Assembly (NCBI RefSeq): GCF_029760895.1
Contig: NZ_CP121679.1
Span: 1,736,001-1,800,000, forward strand
Direction: 5' to 3'
Length of the DNA: 64,000 bases
Origin: Ancylobacter sp. WKF20
GTDB lineage: Bacteria > Pseudomonadota > Alphaproteobacteria > Rhizobiales > Xanthobacteraceae
A program made the translations under genes and the position numbers. This document shows positions 35,684-45,594 of the stretch, piece after piece. Below the pieces are notes generated by a model. That model worked only from the letters and a program-made list of their open reading frames with translations. It was not told the origin of the DNA and made no database searches. Position 1 is the stretch's first letter, and every line of letters starts with the position of its first letter.

Positions 35684-36814
35684 TCAGCGCACCCGGCGGT
35701 CCGAGATGGCGGGAAGGCCCGGCACGGGCGCCGGCGGGGCGAGGCTCTCCGGCGCCTGCTCACCGGTATAAAGCGGGCTCTGGAGATACTGGTCGATAGC
35801 GAAGCGCACTAGCACGCCCGCCGCCGCCGCCAGCGGCACCGCCAGCAACAGGCCGAGGAAGCCGAGCAGATAGCCGAAGGCCAGCAGGGCAAACATCAGC
35901 CACACCGGGTGCAAACCCACGCTGTCGCCCACCAGCTTGGGCGAGAGGATGTAGCCCTCGACGAACTGGCCGAACACGAAGATGCCGATGATAGCGCCGA
36001 TCATCCAGTAATCCGGGAAGAACTGCACGATGGCGACGCCGGTCGCCAGCACCAGCCCGGTGAGCGAGCCGACATAGGGGATGAAGGTGATGATCCCCGA
36101 CACGAAGCCGATGACGAAGCCGAAATTCAGCCCCGCCATGGTGAGGCTGATGGCGTAGAAGCTGCCGAGGATGAGGCAGACCAGCGACTGGCCGCGCACG
36201 AAGCCGGCGATCGCCCGGTCCATGCGGCAGGCCAGCGTGCGGATCACCGGGCGGTTGTGGACCGGGAGCCAGCTATCGACCTTCTCCACCATGTGGTTCC
36301 AGTCGTTGAGGATGTAGAAGGCGACGACGGGCGTGATGACCAGCAGCGAGAACACCGAGATCAGCGCCTGCCCGCCGGTCCAGATCGACTGGATAAGGCT
36401 GAGCATGTAGCTCGCGCCCTGCGACACAAGCTCGTTCAGGCCCTCTCGGATGGCCGGCATCCGGTCGCCGACGAAATTGCGCAGCCACGCCGCGTCTTCG
36501 CCCGCCATCAGGTTCTGGAGTTTCAGGATGTATTCCGGCAGGCGCTGGATGAAGGCGGCAAGCTGCGAGCCGAAGATCGGCAGCACCAGCAGCATCAGCA
36601 GGATGGCGAGCATCAGCGTGAGCGCGATGGTCGCCAGCGAGGCCACCAGCCGGTTGACACCCCACTGCTCCAGCCGTGTGGTGACGGGGTTCAGGAAATA
36701 GGCGAGCGCGAGGCCCGCCACGAAGGGCAGCAGCACGCTGGACAGCAGCCAGGCGGCGAGAATCACCAGAACCAGCGCCGTCACCCAGAACGTCACCTGC
36801 TTGTGCCAGGCCAT
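35684..36814 (-). CDS. AI-2E family (PerM-like) transporter
   Basis: A 376-residue membrane protein with about eight helices. The family pattern is clear: an N-terminal helix pair, LLPFVAGLALAYFLNPVTTRLEQWG, and the C-terminal block FVSGIITFIPYVGSLTGLVLATGVAIVQF with GYLLGFLGLLLAVPLAAAAGVL. Members export diverse small molecules or Na+, and the autoinducer role is proven only for some. It is the first gene of the perM-hdaA-ppk-ppx series; only three bases separate it from hdaA, so hdaA expression is probably coupled to it. Confidence 0.9.
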   Translation of the reverse strand: MAWHKQVTFWVTALVLVILAAWLLSSVLLPFVAGLALAYFLNPVTTRLEQWGVNRLVASLATIALTLMLAILLMLLVLPIFGSQLAAFIQRLPEYILKLQNLMAGEDAAWLRNFVGDRMPAIREGLNELVSQGASYMLSLIQSIWTGGQALISVFSLLVITPVVAFYILNDWNHMVEKVDSWLPVHNRPVIRTLACRMDRAIAGFVRGQSLVCLILGSFYAISLTMAGLNFGFVIGFVSGIITFIPYVGSLTGLVLATGVAIVQFFPDYWMIGAIIGIFVFGQFVEGYILSPKLVGDSVGLHPVWLMFALLAFGYLLGFLGLLLAVPLAAAAGVLVRFAIDQYLQSPLYTGEQAPESLAPPAPVPGLPAISDRRVR

Positions 36815-37065
36815 TCATCTTCCCTTTCGGAACGAACGCCCTTCCGCAGGGCGACGCGTGCTTTCTCCATACAGGATAATTGCGGCAGCGCTCATGCAGA
36901 AGCCGCGCCAAGGCAGACGGTTCCCGCCATTCACAGGGGGAGGCGTGCGGCGGGTGAATAGGCGGCACGGCGCTGCCAGAGCCCGCCGAAGGTCGTGACG
37001 CGGCGTGCGGTGACGGGGCGGCGTGGGTGTGGCACAAGGCGGCGGTCACGTTCCCGGTGCCCGCC

Positions 37066-38283
37066 ATGCCCGCTTCCGCCAAATCCGCCGCCTCGCGCAA
37101 ATCCCCCGCCGATCCGGCCACGCCGTCTTCCGGCCTGCGTGCCTCTGTCGTCACCTCCGCCGTGGTGGCGGCTCTGGTCGGCTTTGGCGGCACGCTCGCG
37201 CTGATCGTCGCGGCCTCGCAGGCGGTGGGCGCGACGCCGGGCCAGACCGCCTCAGCGGTGATCGGGCTGTGCCTGTCCATGGCGCTCACCAGCGCTTTGC
37301 TGGGCTGGCGCCACAAAATGCCGATCATCACCGCCTGGTCGACACCGGGCGCGGCGCTGATCGCCGGCTCGCACGGGCTCTCCATCGAGACGGCGGTGGG
37401 CGCCTTCCTGCTGGCCGGCCTGCTCATCATCGTCACCGCCGCGGTGAAGCCGCTCGGCACGCTGGTGCAGCGCCTGCCGGTCGCCATCGCCGCCGCCATG
37501 CTGGCGGGCGTGCTGTTCCGCTTCTGCACCGCCGTCTTCACCGCCGGCCAGGCGGACCCGATGCTGGTGCTGCCGCTGGTGCTGATCTTCCTCGTCGCCC
37601 GCCGCATCAACCCGTTCGGCGCGGTGCTGGCGATCCTCGTCATCGGCATCGGCCTCGCCTTCCTGCTCGGGCGCGTCGGCCCGCTGCCCGAGGTGGCGCT
37701 GCTGCCGCGCGTGGAGTTCATCTGGCCGGCGTTCGACATGGAAGCGCTGATCGGCATCGGCCTGCCGCTCTATGTCGTCACCATGGCCTCGCAGAACCTG
37801 CCGGGCCTCGCCGTCCTGCAAGCCGCCGGCTACAAGCCGCCGACGCCCTCCATCCTCGCCGTCACCGGCCTCGCCTCGGTGCTGACCGCGCCCATCGGCT
37901 CGCTCACCTCGAATCTCGCCGCCATCACCGCCTCGATCTGCACCGGGCCGGACGCGCATCCCGATCCCCGCCAGCGCTGGCAGACCACGCGCTTCTACGC
38001 GCTGGCCTATCTCGTGCTCGCGGCGGGCGGCGCCTCGGTGGTCGCGCTGATCGCCGCGCTGCCGCCGAGCCTGGTGGCGACCTTCGCCGGGCTCGCGCTG
38101 CTCGGGCCGCTGCTGAACGCGCTGGGCACCGCCATGGGTGACATTCCCCTGCGCTTTCCCGCCGTGCTGACGCTGGCGGTCACCGCCTCCGGCGTCTCGC
38201 TGCTCGGCATCGGCTCGGCCTTCTGGGGCCTGGTCGCCGGCCTGATCGCGCTGGGGATCGACCGCGTGGGGCGGCGGGTCTAA
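37066..38283 (+). CDS. BenE family transporter (benzoate:H+ symporter type)
   Basis: A 405-residue, about 12-helix permease related to the NCS2/UAPA fold. Typical segments are [22 protein letters not shown] (near 90), [24 protein letters not shown] and a [21 protein letters not shown] block. BenE takes up benzoate or other aromatic acids. The start is uncertain: the ATG at 37066 is favoured, with a GTG at 37027 in frame; neither has a strong ribosome site. No benzoate catabolic genes are nearby. Confidence 0.88.
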   Translation: MPASAKSAASRKSPADPATPSSGLRASVVTSAVVAALVGFGGTLALIVAASQAVGATPGQTASAVIGLCLSMALTSALLGWRHKMPIITAWSTPGAALIAGSHGLSIETAVGAFLLAGLLIIVTAAVKPLGTLVQRLPVAIAAAMLAGVLFRFCTAVFTAGQADPMLVLPLVLIFLVARRINPFGAVLAILVIGIGLAFLLGRVGPLPEVALLPRVEFIWPAFDMEALIGIGLPLYVVTMASQNLPGLAVLQAAGYKPPTPSILAVTGLASVLTAPIGSLTSNLAAITASICTGPDAHPDPRQRWQTTRFYALAYLVLAAGGASVVALIAALPPSLVATFAGLALLGPLLNALGTAMGDIPLRFPAVLTLAVTASGVSLLGIGSAFWGLVAGLIALGIDRVGRRV

Positions 38284-38301
38284 GGCCGAAGCGTTTACGC
38301 T

Positions 38302-38404
38302 GGGCCCCGGATCATCGGTGCGCTGGCGCGCACCTTGTCCGGGGAACGTGCAACGCCGTGTCCCGGACCAGCGACGCCGCAGGCGGAGCGCCGATCCGGG
38401 ACCT
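38302..38404. repeat. Tandem-hairpin repeat of a second type
   Basis: Two inverted pairs follow each other: CCCCGGA/TCCGGGG (38305-38311 and 38338-38344), with an inner perfect GGTGCGC/GCGCACC stem, and TCCCGGA/TCCGGGA (38361-38367 and 38395-38401). It resembles palindromic intergenic elements of alphaproteobacteria but differs from the four-copy family. It lies between benE and purM. Confidence 0.6.
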
Positions 38405-38521
38405 AGCGCAAAGTCCTTCGGCCGAATCCGAATTCCCGCTCAAAAACGTCCCCCGCCTTGCCCCGTACGGGATAAGCGGTTAATCCGCGAGCATCTTCCG
38501 AAAAGACCAGAGCAGCCCCCG

Positions 38522-39601
38522 ATGAGCGACACCGAAAAAGGCCTCAGCTACCGCGATGCGGGCGTCGATATCGATGCCGGCAACCGGCTGGTCGATCTCA
38601 TCAAGCCGCTGGTCAAGGCGACCCGCCGCCCCGGCGCGGATGCGGATATTGGCGGCTTCGGCGGGGTGTTCGACCCCAAGGCCGCCGGCTTCAAGGATCC
38701 GCTGATCGTCGCCACCACGGATGGCGTCGGCACCAAGCTGAAGATCGCCATCGAGACCGGCCGGCACGAGACCATCGGCATCGACCTCGTCGCCATGTGC
38801 GTCAACGATCTCGTGGTGCAGGGCGCCGAGCCGCTGTTCTTCCTCGACTATTTCGCCACCGGCAAGCTGGCCCCCGAGGTCGGCGCGACCATCGTCGCCG
38901 GCATCGCCAAGGGCTGCAAGGAATCCGGCTGTGCGCTGATCGGCGGCGAGACCGCCGAAATGCCCGGCATGTATTCCGATGGAGATTATGACCTCGCCGG
39001 CTTCTCGGTCGGCGCGGTCGAGCGCGGCGAGCTGCTGCCCTCCCCGAATGTGCGCCCCGGCGACGTGCTGCTCGGCCTCGCCTCCTCCGGCGTGCATTCC
39101 AACGGCTATTCGCTGGTGCGCCGCATCGTCGAGGTGTCGGGTCTCGCCTGGGATGCGCCCGCCCCCTTCGCGACGGACAAGACCCTCGGCGAGGCGCTGC
39201 TCACCCCGACCAAGCTCTATGTGAAGTCGGCGCTGTCGGTCATCCGCGGCACCGGCAAGGTGAAGGCGCTCGCCCACATCACTGGCGGCGGCCTCACCGA
39301 AAACCTGCCGCGCGTGCTGCCCAAGGGCACGGTCGGGCGCATCGACCTTTCCGGCCTCACCCTCCCGCCCGTCTTCCGCTGGCTGGCGCAGGTCGGCAAG
39401 GTGGCGCCGGAGGAGATGCTGCGCGCCTTCAACTGCGGCATCGGCATGGTCGTTGTCTGCGCCCCGGAAGATGCCGAGACGGTCGCCGACGCCTTCGCCA
39501 ATGCGGGCGAGGAAGTGGTGCATCTCGGCGCGATTGAACCGGGTGAAGGCGCCGCGCACACGGTCTATGACGGCACGCTCGCCGTCGACGCCCCGCTCTG
39601 A
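38522..39601 (+). CDS. purM: Phosphoribosylformylglycinamidine cyclo-ligase
   Basis: A 359-residue ATP-dependent enzyme that closes the imidazole ring to AIR, step 5 of purine synthesis. Conserved blocks are [23 protein letters not shown] (61-73 region), [19 protein letters not shown] and [22 protein letters not shown] is the C-terminal lid. The start ATG at 38522 matches the family N-terminus [12 protein letters not shown]. It is followed 11 bases later by purN, the classic purMN pair. Confidence 0.97.
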   Translation: MSDTEKGLSYRDAGVDIDAGNRLVDLIKPLVKATRRPGADADIGGFGGVFDPKAAGFKDPLIVATTDGVGTKLKIAIETGRHETIGIDLVAMCVNDLVVQGAEPLFFLDYFATGKLAPEVGATIVAGIAKGCKESGCALIGGETAEMPGMYSDGDYDLAGFSVGAVERGELLPSPNVRPGDVLLGLASSGVHSNGYSLVRRIVEVSGLAWDAPAPFATDKTLGEALLTPTKLYVKSALSVIRGTGKVKALAHITGGGLTENLPRVLPKGTVGRIDLSGLTLPPVFRWLAQVGKVAPEEMLRAFNCGIGMVVVCAPEDAETVADAFANAGEEVVHLGAIEPGEGAAHTVYDGTLAVDAPL

Positions 39602-39612
39602 AGGCCGCCCTC

Positions 39613-40266
39613 ATGACCAAGCCCCGCGCGGCCGTCCTCATCTCCGGGCGCGGCTCCAACATGATGTCGCTGATCGAGGCGGCGGCGGCGCCGGACTACC
39701 CGGTCGAGATCGCCTGCGTCATCTCGAACCGGCCGGACGCGCATGGCCTTGCCCGCGCGCAGGCCTGCAACATCCCCACCCGCACGGTCGACCACAAGGC
39801 CCATGCCGACCGCGCCGCCTTCGACGCCGCGCTGCAGGCGGTGCTGGAGGAGGAGCAGGTGGACCTCGTCTGCCTCGCCGGCTTCATGCGCCTGCTCACC
39901 GCCGGCTTCGTCGAGGGCTGGCAGGGGCGGATGATCAACATCCACCCCGCCCTGCTGCCGAGCTATAAGGGCCTGCACACCCATGAGCGTGCGCTGGCCG
40001 ACGGGGTGAAGATCCACGGCGCCACCGTGCATTTCGTCACGCCGGAAATGGATGTCGGGCCGATCATCATGCAGGCCGCCGTGCCGGTGCTGGAAGGCGA
40101 CACGCCCGATACGCTGGGCGCCCGCGTGCTGGCGCAGGAGCATGTGATCTACCCCGCGGCGCTGCGCCTCGTCGCCGAGGGCCGCGCCCGCATCGACGGC
40201 GCGCGCGTCGCCATCGACGCGTTCGAGGTCGCCGCGCCGGCGCTGGTGGTGCCGCCCGCCGGCTAG
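39613..40266 (+). CDS. purN: Phosphoribosylglycinamide formyltransferase
   Basis: A 217-residue enzyme transferring a formyl group from 10-formyl-THF to GAR, step 3 of purine synthesis. The start AVLISGRGSNM (7-17) binds phosphate. Catalytic N109 and H111 lie in INIHPALLPSYKG, and D147 in TPEMDVGPII. The length is normal. It is convergent with the next gene, with only one base between the two stop codons. Confidence 0.96.
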   Translation: MTKPRAAVLISGRGSNMMSLIEAAAAPDYPVEIACVISNRPDAHGLARAQACNIPTRTVDHKAHADRAAFDAALQAVLEEEQVDLVCLAGFMRLLTAGFVEGWQGRMINIHPALLPSYKGLHTHERALADGVKIHGATVHFVTPEMDVGPIIMQAAVPVLEGDTPDTLGARVLAQEHVIYPAALRLVAEGRARIDGARVAIDAFEVAAPALVVPPAG

Positions 40267-40267
40267 G

Positions 40268-41095
40268 TCAGGCGATGCCGACCGCCTTCACCGTCGGCGC
40301 CTCCCCCTCCACCTCTGCTCGGGCGGCGATGGACACCTCCATCCCCGTCATCTCGGCATTGCCATAGATCGTCGCGAAGGCGGCATCCGCCGCGTCGTGC
40401 CCGACACCGATGCGCACCAGCCCCTGAAGCGCGGCCTTGCGGGTGGGATCGAACAGATACCACGCGCCATCGAGATAACACTCGAACACCGCATGGAAAT
40501 CCGGCGGATCGAGCTGCCACGCATAGGCGCTGGCGAAGCGTGCCGGGATGCCCAGCGCGCGGCAGAAGGCGATGCCGAGATGGGCGAAATCCCGGCACAC
40601 GCCGGCGCGCTGGACCATGATGTCATAGGCCGAGGTCTCGGAACTGGTGCTGCCGCTCACATAGTCGACATTCTCATAGATCCAGTTGCAGATCGCGGTG
40701 ACGCGGGAATGCCCGCCCGGCAGATCGCCGAATTCGCGGTAGGCGAAGCGCGCCAGACGGTCGGACTGGCAGTAGCGGCTTGGGTTGAGGAAGGTCATCA
40801 CCTCCAGCGGCAGCTCGGCCACCGGCGTCTCGCGCACCTGCGTAGGGTCCGCTTCGTGCATGGCGAGTTCGACGGTCGCGTCATAGGCGACCGTAAAGGT
40901 GCCCGGCTCGACGATGGCGCGCACCAGCCGCGTGCCGCCCTCGGTCTCGAAGCGGTCCACCGCGACCGCGGGGCTGAGATCGAGCGTCTCGGCGAGGATC
41001 TTCTGGTTGCGCAGCGCCGCCGCCTCGATGTTGAGGATGAAGACGGTTCTGTCGCGCACCTCATAAGCGAGGCGCGCGGCGACGGAGAATGTCAT
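40268..41095 (-). CDS. Transglutaminase-like protein, second copy
   Basis: A 275-residue cytosolic protein with an N-terminal beta region and a transglutaminase-like core. The triad is C167 (AGVCRDFAHL), H201 (DFHAVFECYL) and D216 (LFDPTRK). It lacks the N-terminal RHLTRYTY motif of the copy at 1385-2275, so the two belong to different subfamilies. The start ATG at 41095 agrees with the family; the frame remains open to 41347. The substrate is unknown. Confidence 0.88.
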   Translation of the reverse strand: MTFSVAARLAYEVRDRTVFILNIEAAALRNQKILAETLDLSPAVAVDRFETEGGTRLVRAIVEPGTFTVAYDATVELAMHEADPTQVRETPVAELPLEVMTFLNPSRYCQSDRLARFAYREFGDLPGGHSRVTAICNWIYENVDYVSGSTSSETSAYDIMVQRAGVCRDFAHLGIAFCRALGIPARFASAYAWQLDPPDFHAVFECYLDGAWYLFDPTRKAALQGLVRIGVGHDAADAAFATIYGNAEMTGMEVSIAARAEVEGEAPTVKAVGIA

Positions 41096-41321
41096 GGCGT
41101 TTGTCCGGTTGAGCGGGGATCGTCGCGAAGACGCGCATGCGGACACTTGGTTCCATGGGAGTACCGCCGGCCTGATGCGCGCCACGGGCGCGGCGGGACA
41201 AAAGCGCGTCCGGCCCGCGTTTGCGAACATCGCGTGGGCGGTAATGCGCATTGCCGCCCAACGGCATGGCGGGCAGGTTGCGGGCCAAGAAACGTACCGC
41301 TGAATCGCCCGAGGAAACGCC

Positions 41322-42953
41322 ATGCCCGCGCCTGCTGCCAGCGACACCGAGAGCTATGACTACATCATCGTCGGCGCCGGTTCCGCCGGCTGCGTGCTGG
41401 CAAACCGGCTCTCGGCCGATCCGAAGAACCGGGTTCTGGTGCTGGAGGCGGGCGGGCGCGACAACTGGATCTGGTTTCACATCCCCGTCGGCTATCTCTT
41501 CGCCATCGGCAATCCGCGGGCTGACTGGTGCTTCAAGACGGTCGCCGAGCCGGGGCTGAACGGGCGGGCGCTGAACTACCCGCGCGGCAAGACCATCGGC
41601 GGCTCCTCCGCGATCAACGCCATGATCTATATGCGCGGTCAGGCCGGCGACTATGACCATTGGCGCCAGCTCGGCCTCACCGGCTGGGGTTGGGACGACG
41701 TGCTGCCGATCTTCAGGAAGCACGAGGACCACTATCTCGGCGCCGGCGAGTTCCACGGCGCGGGCGGCGAGTGGCGCGTCGAGTTTCCCCGACTTACCTG
41801 GACGCTGCTCGACACGGTGCGCAAGGCGGCGGAGGAAGCCGGCATCGCCTCCATCCCGGATTTCAACACCGGCGACAATGAAGGCTCGTCCTATTTCCAG
41901 GTGAACCAGAAGCGGGGCTTTCGCTGGAGCGCCGCGCGCGGCTTCCTCAAGCCGGTGCTGAAGCGCGGCAATCTCCGGCTGGAGACGGGGTGCCTCACCG
42001 AGCGCGTGTTGGTGGAGAATGGCCGGGCCACCGGTGTGGTCTATCGCCAGAACGGGGTAACGCGCACCGCCCGCGCCAAGGGCGAGGTGATCCTCGCGGC
42101 CGGCGCCATCGGTTCGCCACAGATCCTGAAGCTCTCCGGCATTGGCCCGGCGGCGGAGCTGGCCAGACATGGCATCACTGTGGTCCGCGATGTGCCCGGC
42201 GTCGGCGCCAATCTGCAGGACCATCTGCAATTGCGGATGATCTACAAGGTCACCGGCGTGCCGACGCTGAACGAGCAGTATCACTCGCTGTTCGGCCGGG
42301 CGAAGATGGGGCTCGACTTCGCGCTGTTCCAGCGCGGGCCGCTCACCATGGCGCCCTCGCAACTCGGCATCTTCACCCGCTCACGGGCCGAGGTGGAACG
42401 CGCCGACCTCGAATTCCACGTCCAGCCGCTCTCGCTCGGCAAATTCAGCGAGCCGCTGCACACCTTCCCGGCCTTCACCATGAGCGTGTGCAATCTGCGC
42501 CCGACCAGCCGGGGCGACCTGACCCTCGCCAGCGCCGACCCCGCGGCGGCGCCGCGCATCCGCCCGAACTATCTGGCGACCGACGAGGACCGGCAGGTCG
42601 CCGCCGACAGCATCCGCGTCGCCCGCCGCATCGTCGGACAGAAGGCGCTGGCGCCCTACCGGCCGGACGAGATGCTGCCGGGCCCGAGCATCGACGACAC
42701 GCCCGAGGCGCTGGCGCGGGCGGCCGGCGACATCGGCACCACCATCTTCCACCCGGTCGGCACGGCGAAGATGGGTTTGCCCAGCGACCCGATGGCCGTC
42801 GTCGACGAACGGCTGCGGGTGCTCGGCATTGGCGGGCTGCGGGTGGTGGATGCCTCGATCATGCCAACCATCACCTCGGGCAACACCAATTCGCCGACCA
42901 TCATGATCGCGGAGAAGGCGTCGGGGATGATCCTGGAGGACGGGCGGGCTTAA
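41322..42953 (+). CDS. GMC-family FAD oxidoreductase (choline dehydrogenase-like)
   Basis: A 543-residue flavoenzyme oxidising an alcohol. The FAD-binding Rossmann motif is [19 protein letters not shown] (10-28). GMC signature 1 is at [20 protein letters not shown] (about 87-106) and signature 2 at [16 protein letters not shown]. The catalytic base should be H477 in HPVGTAKMG, with the Asn partner in [15 protein letters not shown]. Family members act on choline, polyethylene glycol, alkanols or sugars; no betaine aldehyde dehydrogenase is adjacent, so choline is not favoured by context. Confidence 0.94.
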   Translation: MPAPAASDTESYDYIIVGAGSAGCVLANRLSADPKNRVLVLEAGGRDNWIWFHIPVGYLFAIGNPRADWCFKTVAEPGLNGRALNYPRGKTIGGSSAINAMIYMRGQAGDYDHWRQLGLTGWGWDDVLPIFRKHEDHYLGAGEFHGAGGEWRVEFPRLTWTLLDTVRKAAEEAGIASIPDFNTGDNEGSSYFQVNQKRGFRWSAARGFLKPVLKRGNLRLETGCLTERVLVENGRATGVVYRQNGVTRTARAKGEVILAAGAIGSPQILKLSGIGPAAELARHGITVVRDVPGVGANLQDHLQLRMIYKVTGVPTLNEQYHSLFGRAKMGLDFALFQRGPLTMAPSQLGIFTRSRAEVERADLEFHVQPLSLGKFSEPLHTFPAFTMSVCNLRPTSRGDLTLASADPAAAPRIRPNYLATDEDRQVAADSIRVARRIVGQKALAPYRPDEMLPGPSIDDTPEALARAAGDIGTTIFHPVGTAKMGLPSDPMAVVDERLRVLGIGGLRVVDASIMPTITSGNTNSPTIMIAEKASGMILEDGRA

Positions 42954-42963
42954 GTCGCCACCT

Positions 42964-43055
42964 CGTCATCCCGGACGGCCGGCAGGCCGATCCGGGATCG
43001 CGTCACGGATGGAAAGCGATCCCGGGTCTACGGCTTCGCCTTCGGCCGGGATGAC
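42964..43055. repeat. Dispersed palindromic repeat, copy C
   Basis: It opens with CGTCATCCCGGACGGCCGG, has the inner pair GATCCGGGATCG and CGATCCCGGGTCTACGG, and closes with TTCGGCCGGGATGAC. It sits in the gap between convergent GMC oxidoreductase and mepA genes and is closest to copy A. Confidence 0.85.
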
Positions 43056-43067
43056 CCACAGCGAAAG

Positions 43068-43943
43068 CTACGGCGCCAGCAGCACCTGACGGCAGGCGGG
43101 TGGCAGATCCTTCAGCATCATCGGCTGCGGGGGCTTCACCGGCTCCTTGGGCGGCTTGGGGTTGATGTTGCCTTCCGAGAACCACCAGTCCAGCTCGCTG
43201 CCGCAGCCCTCGCCGGGCGTCACCGGATCCTGCGCGCGGCAGTCCGGGCTGCCATCCGGGCACGCGATGCGGACATGCATATGGTAGTCGTGCCCCCAAT
43301 AGGGACGCACCTTCTGCAGCCACGAGCGGTCGCCCGTCGCGTCGCGGCACAGCGCCTTCTTGATGGCGGCGTTGACCAGCACCCGCTCCACCGCCGGATC
43401 CTGCGCCGCCGCGCGGATCACCGCGATATGGCCGGGCGTCCAGACCTTGGCGTCGACGTCGAGCCGATCCTGCCGCACGATCATGGTGGCGGCGACCTTT
43501 TCGCGCTCGTCCTTGGTGAATTCGCGCTTGGGCATGGGGGTGAGCCAGATATCGGCATCGAGGCCGATCTGGTGCGAGGCATGGCCGGTCAGCATCGGCC
43601 CGCCGCGCGGCTGCGACATGTCGCCGACGAGGATGCCCGGCCAGTTCGAGACCTGCGGCACCTTGGCGGCGAAGCGCTCAAGGAAGGCGATCAGGTCCGG
43701 GTGGCCCCAATTGCGGTTGCGGGACAGACGCATGGCCTGCCACGTCTTGCCATTGACCGGCAGCGCCTGCGCCCCGGCGAGGCACCCCTTGGAGTAGAAG
43801 CCGATGGAGCGCGTCGCCATCTCTGCGGGCTCCTTGGCGGCGCCGAAGAGCTGCTTGGCCGGGGTGGTGTCGGCGGCGGACTGCGCCCAGGCCGTGCCCG
43901 CGACCAGCAGTCCCACGAGGGCAAAAGCAAGCGCGCGCCGCAC
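43068..43943 (-). CDS. mepA: Penicillin-insensitive murein endopeptidase
   Basis: A 291-residue periplasmic zinc peptidase cutting D-Ala-mDAP cross-links in peptidoglycan. The signal peptide is 1-20 (ending GTAWA). LAS-family zinc ligands are seen: H121 and D129 region in GHASHQIGLDADIWL, and the later HDYHMHVR. Six cysteines fit the disulfides of MepA. It lies four bases downstream of the L,D-transpeptidase gene, so the two are probably one operon for cross-link turnover. Confidence 0.94.
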   Translation of the reverse strand: MRRALAFALVGLLVAGTAWAQSAADTTPAKQLFGAAKEPAEMATRSIGFYSKGCLAGAQALPVNGKTWQAMRLSRNRNWGHPDLIAFLERFAAKVPQVSNWPGILVGDMSQPRGGPMLTGHASHQIGLDADIWLTPMPKREFTKDEREKVAATMIVRQDRLDVDAKVWTPGHIAVIRAAAQDPAVERVLVNAAIKKALCRDATGDRSWLQKVRPYWGHDYHMHVRIACPDGSPDCRAQDPVTPGEGCGSELDWWFSEGNINPKPPKEPVKPPQPMMLKDLPPACRQVLLAP

Positions 43944-43947
43944 CGGC

Positions 43948-44958
43948 TCAGCTCATCGCCTGCGAGAGCACGACGAAGTTCTTGTCCGTGCGCGTCTGTG
44001 CCGGCGCGGCGAGATCGGTGATGAACAGGGTGGAGCCCGGCACCAGCAGCTTGGCGAGCTGCTGGTTGGCTTCCGGCGCGACGGTGACACGGTTGATCGC
44101 CGCCGTCGCCTTGCCCGCCGCCCCGCCATTGCCCTCGAAGGACACGGCGGTCCAGGAAACTTCGCCACCGACCTGCTTGAGCACATAGACGACATTGCCA
44201 AGCGGCGTGCCGGGATCGGTGATGGTGACCGGCGCGCGCAGCACTTCGGCGGCATCCTTAAGCACGACAAGCTGCTTGTCCGCGCCCGAGACGATCATCG
44301 ACACCGCATCCTGTGCCGGGTTCGGCGCGGCGGCGGTATCGGGCGTGCCATTGGCATTCTTCGGCGCATCGGCCTGAATGGCGGTGGTGGCGTCGGCCGG
44401 CATGACGAGGCCGGGGTGCAGCACATCCACCGGCTGGGAATGCGCGTCGGCGATGATGACCGGCGTGCCGTAATGGGTGACGCCGAAGACCAGTTTGGCG
44501 AATTCCAGCGGCAGGTGCACGCAGCCATGCGAGGACGGGTAGCCCGGCAGCCCGCCCGCGTGCAGCGCCACGCCTGACCAGGTGAGACGCTCGGTGAAGG
44601 GCATGGAGGCATCGTCATAGATCGACGAGTGGTGGTCCACGTCCTTCTGCAGGATGGTGAACACACCGACCGGCGTCGCATGCCCTTCCTTGCCGGTCGA
44701 GCAGGTCGAGACGCCGATGCGCACGCCATTGCGGTAGACGTAGCAGCGCTGGTCCGGCAGCGAGACGATGATGGCGACGAACCCGTCCGGCGCGCGGTCG
44801 GGATACCAGACATACTGGCCGGGCTTGAGGGCATCCACCTCGGTGAGGCGCGCTTCCTGCCCCAGCGCCTCCCACGGCGTCATCAGCCCAAGGGCCGTGC
44901 CCCCGACAAGGCCGAGCGCCGCGCGGCGCGTCAACGGCAAGGGACGATCAGGGCGCAT
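43948..44958 (-). CDS. L,D-transpeptidase with a degenerate second YkuD-like repeat
   Basis: A 336-residue exported protein. A Tat-like signal starts LTRRAALGLVGG (9-20). The YkuD catalytic domain (about 45-175) has HAGGLPGYPSSHGCVHLP, with H133, H144 and nucleophile C146; it makes 3-3 peptidoglycan cross-links or attaches proteins. Residues 219-262 (MIVSGADKQL .. TPLGNVVYVL) repeat the pattern of 62-104 (IIVSLPDQRC .. TPVGVFTILQ), but no second Cys follows, so the C-terminal part looks like a decayed duplicate. It is upstream of mepA. Confidence 0.9.
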   Translation of the reverse strand: MRPDRPLPLTRRAALGLVGGTALGLMTPWEALGQEARLTEVDALKPGQYVWYPDRAPDGFVAIIVSLPDQRCYVYRNGVRIGVSTCSTGKEGHATPVGVFTILQKDVDHHSSIYDDASMPFTERLTWSGVALHAGGLPGYPSSHGCVHLPLEFAKLVFGVTHYGTPVIIADAHSQPVDVLHPGLVMPADATTAIQADAPKNANGTPDTAAAPNPAQDAVSMIVSGADKQLVVLKDAAEVLRAPVTITDPGTPLGNVVYVLKQVGGEVSWTAVSFEGNGGAAGKATAAINRVTVAPEANQQLAKLLVPGSTLFITDLAAPAQTRTDKNFVVLSQAMS

Positions 44959-45128
44959 GGCGAATCTCCGCGTCGGGATCTCGCCACCTTATAGCCGGGG
45001 GCCATGGTGGGCGCCATCTCGGCACAGCCCGCGCCGTGGCTGGTAACGGGAAGCTGATGTCAAACAAGTTCCGCAGCGTTCCACCAACCGACGCAGCACT
45101 CGTCTTGTGTTGCGGACCGATTTCATAG

Positions 45129-45153
45129 GGAACGTAAAGCTAACCCGCTCGTT
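45129..45153 (+). promoter_or_regulatory. EcfG (general stress response) promoter of the PRC-barrel gene
   Basis: GGAAC (45129-45133), a 16-base spacer, then CGTT (45150-45153) match the EcfG consensus exactly. The -10 element ends 38 bases before the ATG at 45192. Confidence 0.78.
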
Positions 45154-45191
45154 CTCCTGACATGCAGACGTTCAACGAGGAGAGACAGACT

Positions 45192-45575
45192 ATGGAAAGC
45201 ACGCAGCACAATCTCGCCGCCGCCGAAACCATGACGCTGATCGGCTCCGACAAGGTCGAAGGCACGGCGGTGTACCGCCCGGATGGCGAGCGCATCGGCT
45301 CGATCGAGCGGGTCATGATCGACAAGCTCAGCGGCCAGACCGCCTATGCGGTGATGAGCTTCGGCGGTTTCCTCGGCTTTGGCGAGGACTACTATCCCCT
45401 GCCGTGGTCGCTGCTGAAATATGACGAGAGCCTCGACGGCTATGTCGTCGACCTCACCGATGAGCAGCTCAGCGGTGCGCCGCATCACGCGAGCTCGGAT
45501 GACCGCTCCTGGGCGGATCGCGACTGGGATCGCAAGGTGAACGACTATTATCAGGTGCCGCCCTACGTCATCTGA
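45192..45575 (+). CDS. PRC-barrel domain stress protein
   Basis: A 127-residue soluble protein. The PRC-barrel domain spans about 15-95 (DKVEGTAVYRPDGERIGSIE, then AVMSFGGFLGFGEDYYPLPW), and the tail is acidic and hydrophilic. PRC-barrel proteins of this short type are common in alphaproteobacteria and repeatedly found among general stress response genes; the biochemical role is unknown. The ATG at 45192 has GAGGAGAG upstream; an ATG at 45162 is less likely. An exact EcfG promoter precedes it and a bidirectional terminator follows. Confidence 0.92.
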   Translation: MESTQHNLAAAETMTLIGSDKVEGTAVYRPDGERIGSIERVMIDKLSGQTAYAVMSFGGFLGFGEDYYPLPWSLLKYDESLDGYVVDLTDEQLSGAPHHASSDDRSWADRDWDRKVNDYYQVPPYVI

Positions 45576-45594
45576 CGCGGAGCCTCCTGACAGC

